Shown here: positions 1 to 5,782 of the stretch, piece by piece
How positions within the stretch are numbered: position 1 is the stretch's first letter
Layout of the letters: the number at the start of each line of letters is the position of its first letter
Position numbers and translations under genes: made by a program
Origin: Bacteroidota bacterium
GTDB taxonomy: Bacteria; Bacteroidota; Bacteroidia; Chitinophagales; LD1
Assembly: GCA_018267355.1 (NCBI GenBank)
Contig: JAFDYP010000336.1
Span: forward strand, 1-5,782
DNA length: 5,782 bases
Direction: 5' to 3'
The notes under the pieces: model-generated
What the model saw: only the letters and a program-made list of their open reading frames with translations
What the model was told of the DNA's origin: nothing
Databases searched by the model: none

Positions 1-208
1 AGGCATGCTGCGTGTAGAGTTTCGCGCTGATAAAAACAATGCCCGCAGTATCGCCGCCATGAAAGCCATCGGCTGCAAAGAGGAAGGCATCCTGCGACAG
101 AATGTACCAAACCCCGACGGTGGCCGCCGCGACAGCATCATCCTCAGCATCCTGAAAAGTGAATGGGAAAACGGAGTGAAAGAAAGGCTCCGCAACAAAC
201 TATCCTGA
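1..208 (+). CDS. GNAT family N-acetyltransferase, C-terminal part (5' end outside the window)
   Basis: The reading frame is open from the left edge (first full codon at base 2) to TGA at 206-208, giving about 68 residues. The segment VEFRADKNNARSIAAMKAIG followed by CKEEGILR matches the acetyl-CoA-binding C-terminal half of RimJ/RimL-type GNAT enzymes: a beta strand, then N-x-x-S with the alanine-rich helix, then the 'G-(x)-x-EG-x-LR' strand. The family transfers an acetyl group from acetyl-CoA to an amine on a protein terminus or small molecule; the acceptor cannot be told from this part. The ATG at 5-7 is probably internal, because a whole GNAT domain is usually 150-200 residues and the conserved strand starts immediately after it. 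The gene converges on the heptose genes with only 6 bases between stop codons, and no terminator hairpin is visible there. The fold call is fairly safe; the substrate is unknown. Confidence 0.8.
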   Translation, partial: GMLRVEFRADKNNARSIAAMKAIGCKEEGILRQNVPNPDGGRRDSIILSILKSEWENGVKERLRNKLS

Positions 209-214
209 CACCGT

Positions 215-934
215 TTACTTAAAATCCTCTTGCACCCGGCTATAGTCCTCCGGTATACCTATATCGATAAAGTAATTATCAAACTCGCAGCCGTGGTAGT
301 GCAGCGGCAGCAGGTGTTTCTCCAGTATGTCCTTCTCAAAGGAAAACTTCTGCGGTAGAGTACCACCGTCCAGCTCTGCTGCCTTTGCAAAAAGGTCTTT
401 ACTCAATATATACACACCGCCATTGATCAGGCCCTCTGCGCGGTGCTCCTTCTCCTGAAACTGGAGTACCCGCTCCTGATTGCCGATATCTACCGTACCA
501 TACCGGTCAAAATCATACATGCGCTTTAGCGCCAGCGATATGTCAGCGCCATGCTCCTCGTGAAACTTGTAGAGCGTAGCCAGGTTGATATCAAAGAAAG
601 TGTCACCATTCAGTACGATAGCATCTGAGTCTACCATACTCATGGCCTGCGCTATCCCTCCTCCCGTGCCCAGCGGCTCCTCCTCTACTGCGTAGCGGAT
701 ACGGATACGGTCGTATACCTCGCCAAAGTAATCTCGGATCACCTCATGCTTGTAGCCTACGGACAGTACCACATCAGTCACGCCCTGGCGGTGCAGGTAG
801 AGAAACAGATAGTGCAGGAAAGGTTTGCCATTTACCGGTGCCATAGGCTTGGGCAGGTCGCTGATCACAGAGCGCAGGCGTGTGCCCAGCCCTCCGGCCA
901 GTACGATAGCGGGTATGCCGATGGGTGCAGCCAT
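215..934 (-). CDS. hddC: HddC-like sugar-phosphate nucleotidyltransferase (probable D-glycero-D-manno-heptose 1-phosphate guanylyltransferase)
   Basis: This 239-residue cytosolic protein has the length and order of motifs of single-domain sugar-1-phosphate nucleotidyltransferases. The nucleotide-binding signature LAGGLGTRLR lies at 12-21. The conserved lysine segment SDLPKPMAPV is at 25-34 and a glycine-rich GTGGG at 89-93. LNGDTFFD at 108-115 carries the metal-binding Asp111, EGLINGGVYI spans 168-177, and FIDIGIPEDY is at 222-231 with the second metal Asp224. The family joins a sugar 1-phosphate to NTP, releasing pyrophosphate. The heptose assignment rests on overall likeness to HddC and on the adjoining gmhA; sequence motifs alone would also allow a glucose- or mannose-1-phosphate enzyme. 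The ATG follows the gmhA TAA with no gap and in the same frame, so translation is likely coupled; a GAGGA lies 13 bases upstream, inside gmhA. The kinase that would supply its substrate is not in the window. Confidence 0.82.
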   Translation of the reverse strand: MAAPIGIPAIVLAGGLGTRLRSVISDLPKPMAPVNGKPFLHYLFLYLHRQGVTDVVLSVGYKHEVIRDYFGEVYDRIRIRYAVEEEPLGTGGGIAQAMSMVDSDAIVLNGDTFFDINLATLYKFHEEHGADISLALKRMYDFDRYGTVDIGNQERVLQFQEKEHRAEGLINGGVYILSKDLFAKAAELDGGTLPQKFSFEKDILEKHLLPLHYHGCEFDNYFIDIGIPEDYSRVQEDFK

Positions 935-1507
935 TTACATCATCATTTCCTCTACCAGCTGGCAGATGATATGGCCTATCATGATATGAGACTCCTGTAT
1001 GCGTGGCGTATCCTTGCTCGGTACATTGAGCAGGTAGTCGCTGCAGTCTTTCATCTTGCCGCCGGTCTCACCGGTCAGTGATACCACGGTCATACCCCGG
1101 CGGCGCGCTTCTTCTTCTGCCAGGATGATGTTCTTAGAGTTACCCGAGGTAGAGAGGCCAAAGAGCACATCGCCCTTGCGCCCCTGCGCCTTTACCATAC
1201 GCTCGTATATCTGGTCGTAGCTGTAGTCATTGGCCACGGCCGTCAGGAATGAAGTATTCACATGAAACGCCTCTGCCGGCAGCGGCTCGCGGTCATGGTA
1301 AAACCTGCCGGTAAACTCTGCCGCCAGGTGCTGCGCATCTGCCGCACTGCCGCCGTTACCGCAAAAGTAAACGCGGCTGCCATCCTTGAATCGCTCTGCT
1401 ACGAGCTCTGCTACCTTCTGTATTTTTGCGATCATTTCTTTATCGCTCAGGATCGTCGTTTTGACGTCTATAGAGCTCTGTATGATCCCTGCTATCTTAT
1501 CTGTCAT
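935..1507 (-). CDS. gmhA: Sedoheptulose 7-phosphate isomerase GmhA
   Basis: This 190-residue SIS-domain protein is close to the roughly 192 residues of E. coli GmhA. The sugar-phosphate-binding loop [12 protein letters not shown] at 49-60 and the LSTSGNSKN loop at 118-126 are intact. The residues known in E. coli GmhA to bind zinc and catalyse (His61, Glu65, Gln172, His180) line up with His60, Glu64, Gln171 and His179 here, so the enzyme should be active. It converts sedoheptulose 7-phosphate to D-glycero-D-manno-heptose 7-phosphate in the cytosol, the first step of nucleotide-heptose synthesis. It starts 29 bases after the thiolase stop, and an AAGG directly abuts the ATG. It ends in three Met codons and TAA, immediately followed by the hddC start. 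The pairing with hddC favours the GDP-heptose branch over the ADP-heptose branch used for LPS core, but this is inference. Confidence 0.93.
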   Translation of the reverse strand: MTDKIAGIIQSSIDVKTTILSDKEMIAKIQKVAELVAERFKDGSRVYFCGNGGSAADAQHLAAEFTGRFYHDREPLPAEAFHVNTSFLTAVANDYSYDQIYERMVKAQGRKGDVLFGLSTSGNSKNIILAEEEARRRGMTVVSLTGETGGKMKDCSDYLLNVPSKDTPRIQESHIMIGHIICQLVEEMMM

Positions 1508-1536
1508 CCTTATTATTCGTCTATTGAGGTTCTTCC

Positions 1537-2745
1537 TTACACGCGCTCTATGATCGTAGCCACGCCCATGCCACCGCCTACGCAGAGGGTGATGAGGCCG
1601 GTATTCTTATTCCTGCGCTCCAGCTCGTCCAGCACAGTGCCCAGCAGCATAGAGCCCGTAGCGCCCAGCGGGTGGCCCATCGCTATCGCACCGCCGTTCA
1701 CATTCAGTATCTCGTCATCTATATCCAGGCTGCGCTGAAACTTCAGCACTGCCGAGGCAAAGGCCTCGTTCATCTCGTAGATATCGATGTCCTTCTTATT
1801 CATACCAGCCAGCTTCAGCGCCTTCTCGGCAGCATAGGATGGACCGGTCAGCATGATGGTCGGCTCTGCCGATGTCACCGCTGCAGATACGATACGCGCA
1901 CGCGGTTTCAGCCCCAGCTTATCGCCTATTTCTTTATTGCCCACCAGGGTGATGGCTGCACCGTCCACGATGCCTGACGAGTTGCCCGGTGTATGTACGT
2001 GGTTGATCTTTTCTACAGAGGTATATTTCAGCTGCGCCACTGCGTCAAAGGCCATCTCTCCCATCATCTCAAATGACGGCGACAGCTTGGCCAGGCTCTC
2101 CATATTGGCATCCTCGCGGATAGTCTCTTCATGATCCAGGATCAGCAGGCCATTCTGGTCGGTCACGGGTATCACAGACTTTTTGAAGTAGCCATTCTTT
2201 TGTGCGTGTGCTGCTAGCCGGTGCGAACGCAGTGCGTAGTTATCTACCGTCTCACGTGTGAAGCCCTCCACCGTAGCGATCAGGTCCGCACTTACACCCT
2301 GCGGTATGAAGCCGAGGTGGTTATTGACCATCGGGTCCAGGTACCAGGCACCGCCGTCGCTGCCCATCGCATTGCGGCTCATAGACTCTATGCCGCCGGC
2401 CACTACCAGCTGCTCCCAGCCGGAGCGCACCTTCATAGCAGCCAGGTTGATAGCCTCCAGGCCTGAGGAGCAGAACCTGTTGATCTGCATACCCGCTACG
2501 ATCGGATCCCAGCCCGCATAGACGTGTGCAAACTTAGGCAGGTCACCGCCCTGCTCACCTATCGGTGTCACGCAGCCCAGCACCACATCATCCACCTCTG
2601 AGGTGTCAAAGTTATTATTGCGGATCTTCATGGCGCGGAAGAGCGTAGCCAGCAGGTCTATCGGCTTTACCTCGTGCAGGGAGCCGGTCTTCTTGCCGCG
2701 GCCGCGTGGTGTGCGCACCGAGTCGTATATATATGCGTCTTTCAT
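1537..2745 (-). CDS. Thiolase family protein (acetyl-CoA C-acyltransferase, FadA/AtoB type)
   Basis: From the ATG at 2745 the protein is 402 residues, the usual length for a thiolase. The acyl-accepting nucleophile is Cys92 in [14 protein letters not shown] is at 326-329, the catalytic His358 lies in [14 protein letters not shown] (351-364), and the second catalytic Cys388 is in LCVGGGMG, so the active site is complete. The glycine-rich [14 protein letters not shown] segment of the CoA-binding face is also present. The enzyme cleaves 3-ketoacyl-CoA with CoA to acetyl-CoA and a shortened acyl-CoA, or runs in reverse to condense acetyl-CoA. Chain-length preference cannot be read from motifs, so I give no symbol. 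A TTG at 2755-2757 could extend the N-terminus by four residues (MFYK), but it sits inside an inverted repeat and ATG gives the family-like start [13 protein letters not shown]. It is the first gene of a probable thiolase-gmhA-hddC transcript. No fadB-like partner is adjacent. Confidence 0.93.
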   Translation of the reverse strand: MKDAYIYDSVRTPRGRGKKTGSLHEVKPIDLLATLFRAMKIRNNNFDTSEVDDVVLGCVTPIGEQGGDLPKFAHVYAGWDPIVAGMQINRFCSSGLEAINLAAMKVRSGWEQLVVAGGIESMSRNAMGSDGGAWYLDPMVNNHLGFIPQGVSADLIATVEGFTRETVDNYALRSHRLAAHAQKNGYFKKSVIPVTDQNGLLILDHEETIREDANMESLAKLSPSFEMMGEMAFDAVAQLKYTSVEKINHVHTPGNSSGIVDGAAITLVGNKEIGDKLGLKPRARIVSAAVTSAEPTIMLTGPSYAAEKALKLAGMNKKDIDIYEMNEAFASAVLKFQRSLDIDDEILNVNGGAIAMGHPLGATGSMLLGTVLDELERRNKNTGLITLCVGGGMGVATIIERV

Positions 2746-2751
2746 TTTATA

Positions 2752-2767
2752 AAACAATCAATTGTTT
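2752..2767. repeat. Short inverted repeat just upstream of the thiolase start
   Basis: AAACAA (2752-2757), loop TCAA, TTGTTT (2762-2767) form a perfect 6-base-pair hairpin or a dyad with CAATTG at its edge. It begins 7 bases before the ATG on the minus strand. In the mRNA it would lie where the ribosome binds; in DNA it could be an operator. The stem is A/T-rich and weak, so it may have no function. Confidence 0.35.
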
Positions 2768-2873
2768 GTAGCAGTATTGCCAATGCTGTAAATGTAAAAA
2801 TTTTTGTTGTTAGGCCTTGTGCTTCGCGCGATGTACCTTTAGTTTGCGTTATATAGCCGCGAACCTCCGTACC

Positions 2874-2936
2874 GGGGCCATGTTTTGGAAGTAATAGATC
2901 GTTGGAAAAACGTTAATTGCAGTCATTTTTGGCCCC
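2874..2936. repeat. Spaced 7-base inverted repeat in the lon upstream region
   Basis: GGGGCCA (2874-2880) is the exact reverse complement of TGGCCCC (2930-2936), with 49 bases between the arms. These G/C arms stand out in an A/T-rich region. The right arm overlaps the end of the candidate -7 box at 2924-2931. It may be a protein site or an RNA stem, but a 7-base match is not far from chance in a region of this size. Confidence 0.25.
2902..2931 (+). promoter_or_regulatory. Candidate Bacteroidota-type housekeeping promoter for lon
   Basis: TTG at 2902-2904 and CATTTTTG at 2924-2931 are separated by 19 bases. The known Bacteroidota pattern is a -33 TTTG/TTG box, 19-21 bases, and a -7 TAnnTTTG box. 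The -7 box here departs at its first base (C for T). Transcription would begin near 2938, leaving a leader of about 80 bases before the lon ATG. A second -7-like box, TACCTTTA at 2834-2841, has no -33 element at the right distance. Confidence 0.33.
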
Positions 2937-2959
2937 TGAGTACATCGTACAGGATCGTG

Positions 2960-2976
2960 TTGGCACAGATATTGAC
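2960..2976 (+). promoter_or_regulatory. Near-match to a sigma-54 (RpoN) promoter upstream of lon
   Basis: TTGGCACA (2960-2967) matches the -24 element YTGGCACG except for its last base. At the correct spacing, TTGAC (2972-2976) stands where TTGCW is expected. The usual GG-N10-GC pair is therefore GG-N10-GA, with one change in a strongly conserved dinucleotide. The start of transcription would fall near 2986, about 34 bases before the lon ATG. No activator-binding site was recognised, and whether the organism has RpoN is unknown. Confidence 0.22.
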
Positions 2977-3019
2977 TTTATAGCCATCCCGTAAAAATTT
3001 GAACCTCAAACCAGATTGT

Positions 3020-5512
3020 ATGACAAAATATCATGACAAATACCTGTCGGGACCTCTCGGAGAGGACGACGTGGAGTTTCTACCTATACTACCGGACGAT
3101 GAGGACCCGCAGGCCAAAGGTGGCGAAATACCTGAGGAACTGCCCCTCCTCCCCCTGCGCAATACCATCCTTTTTCCGGGTGTGGTGCTGCCTATCACCA
3201 TCAGCCGTGACAAATCTATTCTGGCTGTCAAAGAGGCATACAAGAAAGACAAGCTGATCGGCGTGGTCGGACAGATTGACCCAAATGTGGAGGAGCCGGA
3301 ATATGAGGATGTCTACAAAGTAGGCACCGTGGCCCAGATCCTGCGCATGATCAAGATGCCGGATGGCTCCAATACCGCCATCATACAGGGCCGCAACCGC
3401 TTTGCGGTGAAGGAACTGACCGTGACCGAGCCGTATATGAAGGTGCGCATAGAGGTCCTGCGCGATGTGACACCTCCAAATGACAAAGAATTTGATGCCG
3501 AGATATCTACGATCAAAGACCTCGCCTCAAACATCGTGAAGCTGAACCCGCAGATACCATCCGAGGCCGGCATCATGCTGAAGAATATCAGCAATCCCAT
3601 TACGCTCACGCACTTCATATCTTCTAACCTGAATATCGATACTGCGCTAAAACAAGCGCTGCTGGAGATAGCCGATATGAAGGAGCGCATACGCACCCTG
3701 CTAAAGCACCTCAATACCGAGCTGCAACTCCTGGAGATGAAAAACCAGATCCAGACCAAGGTGCGCGCAGATATAGACAAGCAGCAGCGCGAGTACTTCC
3801 TCAATCAGCAGCTCCGCACCATACAGGAAGAGCTGGGCATGAATAGCCCGGACAAGGACATCCAGCGTCTGCGCGACAAGGCTGCCAAGCTCAAATTGCC
3901 GGATACTGTCAAGCTCGCTACGGATAAAGAGCTGGAGAAACTCCAGCGCATGAATCCCGCAGCGGCAGAGTACTCTGTAGTGATGAACTATGTAGAGCTG
4001 CTGCTGGACCTCCCGTGGGGCATCTATACTACCGATAGCTTTGACCTGAAGAAGGCACGTCAGATACTGGACAAGGACCACTATGGTATAGATAAGGTTA
4101 AAGACCGCATCATAGAGTACCTGGCCGTGCTGAAACTGAAAGGCGATATGAAGTCGCCGATACTCTGCCTCGTAGGTCCTCCGGGCGTGGGCAAGACCTC
4201 TCTCGGTCAGTCCATAGCCAAGGCGCTAAACAGAAAATACGTGCGTATCAGTCTCGGTGGCCTGCATGATGAGGCCGAGATCCGCGGCCATCGCAAGACC
4301 TATATCGGCGCGATGCCGGGCCGCGTGGTACAGTCGCTGAAGAAGGCCGGCTCCAGCAATCCTGTCACCATCCTCGATGAGATAGACAAGATCGGCGCAG
4401 ACTATAAGGGCGACCCATCCTCTGCCCTGCTGGAGGTACTGGACCCGGAGCAAAACTCTAGCTTCTACGACAACTATCTGGAGCTGGAGTATGACCTGTC
4501 CAAAGTGCTTTTCATCGCTACCGCAAACTCACTGAATACCATCCAGCCCGCACTCCGCGACCGTATGGAGATCATCCCGCTGGAGGGCTACTCTATAGAT
4601 GAGAAAGTGCAGATAGCAAAGAAGCACCTCGTACCGCGCCAGCTGGCCAACCACGGCCTGAAGGCAAAAGACGTAACCCTCTCTGACAAAGTGCTGGAGG
4701 TGATCATAGAGGAATATACCAAGGAGAGCGGCGTCCGTGAACTCGACCGCGTCATCGCGGCCGTCATGCGCCGCATCGCCAAGCATATCGCCATAGAAGA
4801 CGCCTATGACCGCAATATCTCGATAGAAGAAGTCAAAGAAATACTCGGACCGGAGAAATTTGACAAGAGCATCTATACCGAGGAGAATATCCCCGGCGTA
4901 GCCGTAGGCCTCGCCTGGACCCCAGTAGGCGGCGACATCCTCTTCATAGAGGCCACCATGAGCAAAGGCTCCGGCGGCCTGACTCTCACTGGCAATCTCG
5001 GCGATGTAATGAAGGAATCAGCCACCACGGCTATGACCTTCCTGAAAGCAAACGCGCAGAAATATGGCATAGATCCAGACCTTTTCAGCAAGGTAAATGT
5101 GCACCTGCACTTCCCTGAGGGAGCCGTACCAAAGGATGGCCCTAGCGCAGGCATCACCATACTCAGCGCACTCGCTTCACTCTTCACACAGCGCCGTGTC
5201 AAGCCATTCCTCGCTATGACAGGTGAGATCACCCTGCGCGGCAAAGTAATGCCGGTAGGTGGCATCAAAGAAAAGATACTAGCCGCCAAACGCGCCGGCA
5301 TCAAAGACATCATCATCGGCGAAAACAACCGCAAGCATGTGGATGAGATCGAGAAGTCCTACATCAAGGGCCTCAAGTTCCACTTCGTAAAAACGATGGA
5401 TGAAGTGCTGGAAAATGCGCTCCTGTCCACCCGCGTGAAAAACGGGATAGACCTCGAGGCACTGGCCAAAGCGCCAGATGAAAAAGCAACCGCGAAAGTC
5501 AACATGAATTAA
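3020..5512 (+). CDS. lon: ATP-dependent protease La (Lon, LonA type)
   Basis: From the ATG at 3020 the protein is 830 residues, a full-length LonA. An acidic leader (about 13-40, rich in D/E and P) precedes the substrate-binding LON domain, which starts at LPLLPLRNTILFPG (about 42). A charged coiled-coil segment lies near 220-285. The AAA+ module has Walker A GPPGVGKTS at 386-394, Walker B ILDEID at 451-456, sensor-1 Asn503 in ATAN, a probable arginine finger Arg515 in RDRME, and sensor-2 Arg573 in SGVREL. The protease domain carries PKDGPSAG with catalytic Ser709, and GGIKEK with Lys752, spaced 43 residues apart as in E. coli Lon (679/722). Both activities should therefore be intact. Lon is a cytosolic hexamer that unfolds and degrades damaged and short-lived regulatory proteins. 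A TTG at 2999 would add seven residues; ATG is preferred, but neither start has a Shine-Dalgarno site. The gene ends in tandem TAA TAA before a terminator and appears monocistronic. Confidence 0.97.
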   Translation: MTKYHDKYLSGPLGEDDVEFLPILPDDEDPQAKGGEIPEELPLLPLRNTILFPGVVLPITISRDKSILAVKEAYKKDKLIGVVGQIDPNVEEPEYEDVYKVGTVAQILRMIKMPDGSNTAIIQGRNRFAVKELTVTEPYMKVRIEVLRDVTPPNDKEFDAEISTIKDLASNIVKLNPQIPSEAGIMLKNISNPITLTHFISSNLNIDTALKQALLEIADMKERIRTLLKHLNTELQLLEMKNQIQTKVRADIDKQQREYFLNQQLRTIQEELGMNSPDKDIQRLRDKAAKLKLPDTVKLATDKELEKLQRMNPAAAEYSVVMNYVELLLDLPWGIYTTDSFDLKKARQILDKDHYGIDKVKDRIIEYLAVLKLKGDMKSPILCLVGPPGVGKTSLGQSIAKALNRKYVRISLGGLHDEAEIRGHRKTYIGAMPGRVVQSLKKAGSSNPVTILDEIDKIGADYKGDPSSALLEVLDPEQNSSFYDNYLELEYDLSKVLFIATANSLNTIQPALRDRMEIIPLEGYSIDEKVQIAKKHLVPRQLANHGLKAKDVTLSDKVLEVIIEEYTKESGVRELDRVIAAVMRRIAKHIAIEDAYDRNISIEEVKEILGPEKFDKSIYTEENIPGVAVGLAWTPVGGDILFIEATMSKGSGGLTLTGNLGDVMKESATTAMTFLKANAQKYGIDPDLFSKVNVHLHFPEGAVPKDGPSAGITILSALASLFTQRRVKPFLAMTGEITLRGKVMPVGGIKEKILAAKRAGIKDIIIGENNRKHVDEIEKSYIKGLKFHFVKTMDEVLENALLSTRVKNGIDLEALAKAPDEKATAKVNMN

Positions 5513-5516
5513 TAAG

Positions 5517-5548
5517 AAGCCCGCTTGATCAGCGGGCTTTTTATTTTT
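5517..5548 (+). terminator. Rho-independent terminator of lon
   Basis: AAGCCCGCT (5517-5525), loop TGATC, AGCGGGCTT (5531-5539) give a perfect 9-base-pair, G/C-rich stem four bases after the lon stop codon. The stem runs into a T-rich tail (TTTTT, A, TTTTT to 5548). On the opposite strand the tail is much less T-rich, so it should act mainly in the lon direction. Confidence 0.93.
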
Positions 5549-5620
5549 GCTAGTCCTGAATGGTTTTGAAACCCTCATAGCATCGTAGGTCCATTTTGCC
5601 ATAAAAGACTCCAATGGCTG

Positions 5621-5664
5621 AAATTCCCCCTTTAAAAAAGGGGTGGCCGCAGGCCGGGGGATTT
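5621..5664. repeat. REP-like palindromic element
   Basis: The 44-base element has nested symmetry. AAATTCCCCC (5621-5630) pairs with GGGGGATTT (5656-5664) except for one bulged T. Inside lie the hairpin GGCC-GCA-GGCC (5645-5655) and an alternative hairpin CCCCTTT-AAA-AAAGGGG (5627-5643) that competes with the outer stem. It lies between the 3' ends of two converging genes, the usual place for REP-type repeats. From memory, similar C/G-run palindromes recur in Bacteroidota genomes; only one copy is in this window, so repetition is not shown here. It is not followed by a T-run on either strand, so it is not a typical terminator. Confidence 0.6.
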
Positions 5665-5697
5665 GACTGGTACCTAGACATTGAATCCATACGATAG

Positions 5698-5782
5698 TTA
5701 TAATGGTGGCTTTACTTTGCCATCTATGTGATAGGTCTCAGCCTTACCATTACCACTACACAAATAGTACTCGACAGTTTCG
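5698..5782 (-). CDS. C-terminal end of an unrecognised protein (5' end beyond the window)
   Basis: The minus-strand frame is open from the right edge to TAA at 5698-5700, giving 27 residues that include YYLCSGNGKAETYHIDGK and end in VKPPL. The other two minus-strand frames are closed by stops in this stretch. The composition (Y, C, G, H, K) looks protein-like and faintly recalls the C-termini of small Bacteroidota proteins with a 'YxC..GkaktYH' pattern, but I cannot assign a family. If real, the gene converges on lon, and the lon terminator and the palindrome lie between them. The open frame is short enough to arise by chance. Confidence 0.4.
   Translation of the reverse strand, partial: ETVEYYLCSGNGKAETYHIDGKVKPPL

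Larger units (their letters stand above)
215..2745 (-). other. Probable three-gene transcription unit: thiolase, gmhA, hddC
   Basis: The three minus-strand genes are separated by 29 and 0 bases, with no hairpin or T-run in the gaps. A single transcript starting in the 2746-3019 region is the simplest reading. No terminator is visible in the 6 bases between hddC and the converging acetyltransferase gene, so transcription may continue into the antisense of that gene. Co-transcription is inferred from spacing only. Confidence 0.6.
2746..3019. promoter_or_regulatory. Divergent intergenic region between the thiolase gene and lon
   Basis: About 274 bases, visibly richer in A and T than the flanking genes, separate the two divergent start codons and must hold the promoters of both units. 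I see no tRNA, no CIRCE element (TTAGCACTC-N9-GAGTGCTAA) and no convincing small ORF. The main structures are a 6-base inverted repeat beside the thiolase start, an 8-base palindrome TCGCGCGA at 2824-2831, a 7-base inverted repeat at 2874-2936, and two weak promoter candidates on the lon side. On the thiolase side TACATTTA (minus strand, about 2790-2797) resembles the Bacteroidota -7 box, but no matching -33 TTG lies upstream. Confidence 0.6.

Noticed and set aside
1262..1738. 158-codon + strand open frame spanning the gmhA start and thiolase end
   Set aside because: It is opposite two recognised genes with intact active-site motifs, and its product is low-complexity (serine/proline-rich at the end).
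2829..2947. Inverted 8-mer CGATGTAC (2829-2836) and GTACATCG (2940-2947)
   Set aside because: A match of this length is expected about once by chance in a region of 250 bases, and the arms are over 100 bases apart.
2977..2982. Possible sigma-70 type -10 box (TTTATA) with TTGGCA at 2960-2965
   Set aside because: The spacer is only 11 bases, far from 17, and the classical E. coli-type promoter is not expected in Bacteroidota.
2746..3019. Possible tRNA, riboswitch, CRISPR or heat-shock CIRCE element in the divergent gap
   Set aside because: No cloverleaf pairing, no tandem repeats, no CIRCE arms and no recognised riboswitch core were found on reading both strands.
3313..3804. 163-codon open frame antisense to the lon N-terminal region
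   Set aside because: It lies wholly opposite a conserved lon coding sequence, has serine/arginine-rich, low-plausibility composition and resembles no family. It is a by-product of lon codon usage.
4873..5334. 153-codon open frame antisense to the Lon protease domain
   Set aside because: It is a shadow of the strongly conserved Ser-Lys catalytic region of lon, with no independent start signal or domain.
5562..5573. Small dyad GGTTT-TG-AAACC after the lon terminator
   Set aside because: The arms are 5 bases with a 2-base centre and no associated promoter or gene start. It is compatible with chance.

Overview
The window looks like ordinary chromosomal DNA of a member of the Bacteroidota. This is inferred from the acidic N-terminal extension on Lon, the lack of clear Shine-Dalgarno sites before several starts, frequent ATA isoleucine codons, and a palindrome of a style I associate with Bacteroidota genomes. 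GC content is moderate, so a Chitinophagaceae-like lineage is possible but not shown.

Layout, left to right. Positions 1-208 hold the 3' end of a GNAT N-acetyltransferase gene on the + strand. It converges, 6 bases apart, on a tight minus-strand cluster (2745 down to 215) that reads in the order thiolase, gmhA, hddC. A divergent intergenic region of about 275 bases (2746-3019) follows. It contains short inverted repeats and two weak promoter candidates. The + strand then carries a complete lon protease gene (3020-5512), closed by a strong intrinsic terminator (5517-5548). The last stretch holds a compact REP-like palindrome (5621-5664) and the C-terminal 27 codons of an unrecognised minus-strand gene running off the right edge.

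How the genes work together. GmhA isomerises sedoheptulose 7-phosphate to D-glycero-D-manno-heptose 7-phosphate. The HddC-like nucleotidyltransferase is expected to activate a heptose 1-phosphate with a nucleotide. Together they point to nucleotide-activated heptose for a surface glycan. The intermediate kinase (HddA-like) and phosphatase (GmhB) are not in the window. The thiolase belongs to acyl-CoA metabolism and has no obvious functional link to heptose synthesis, although its spacing suggests co-transcription. Lon is an independent ATP-dependent protein quality-control protease.

I found no convincing undescribed system. The items most worth a second look are the REP-like palindrome, the zero-spacing in-frame gmhA/hddC junction, the thiolase-heptose gene linkage, and a near-match to a sigma-54 promoter upstream of lon.
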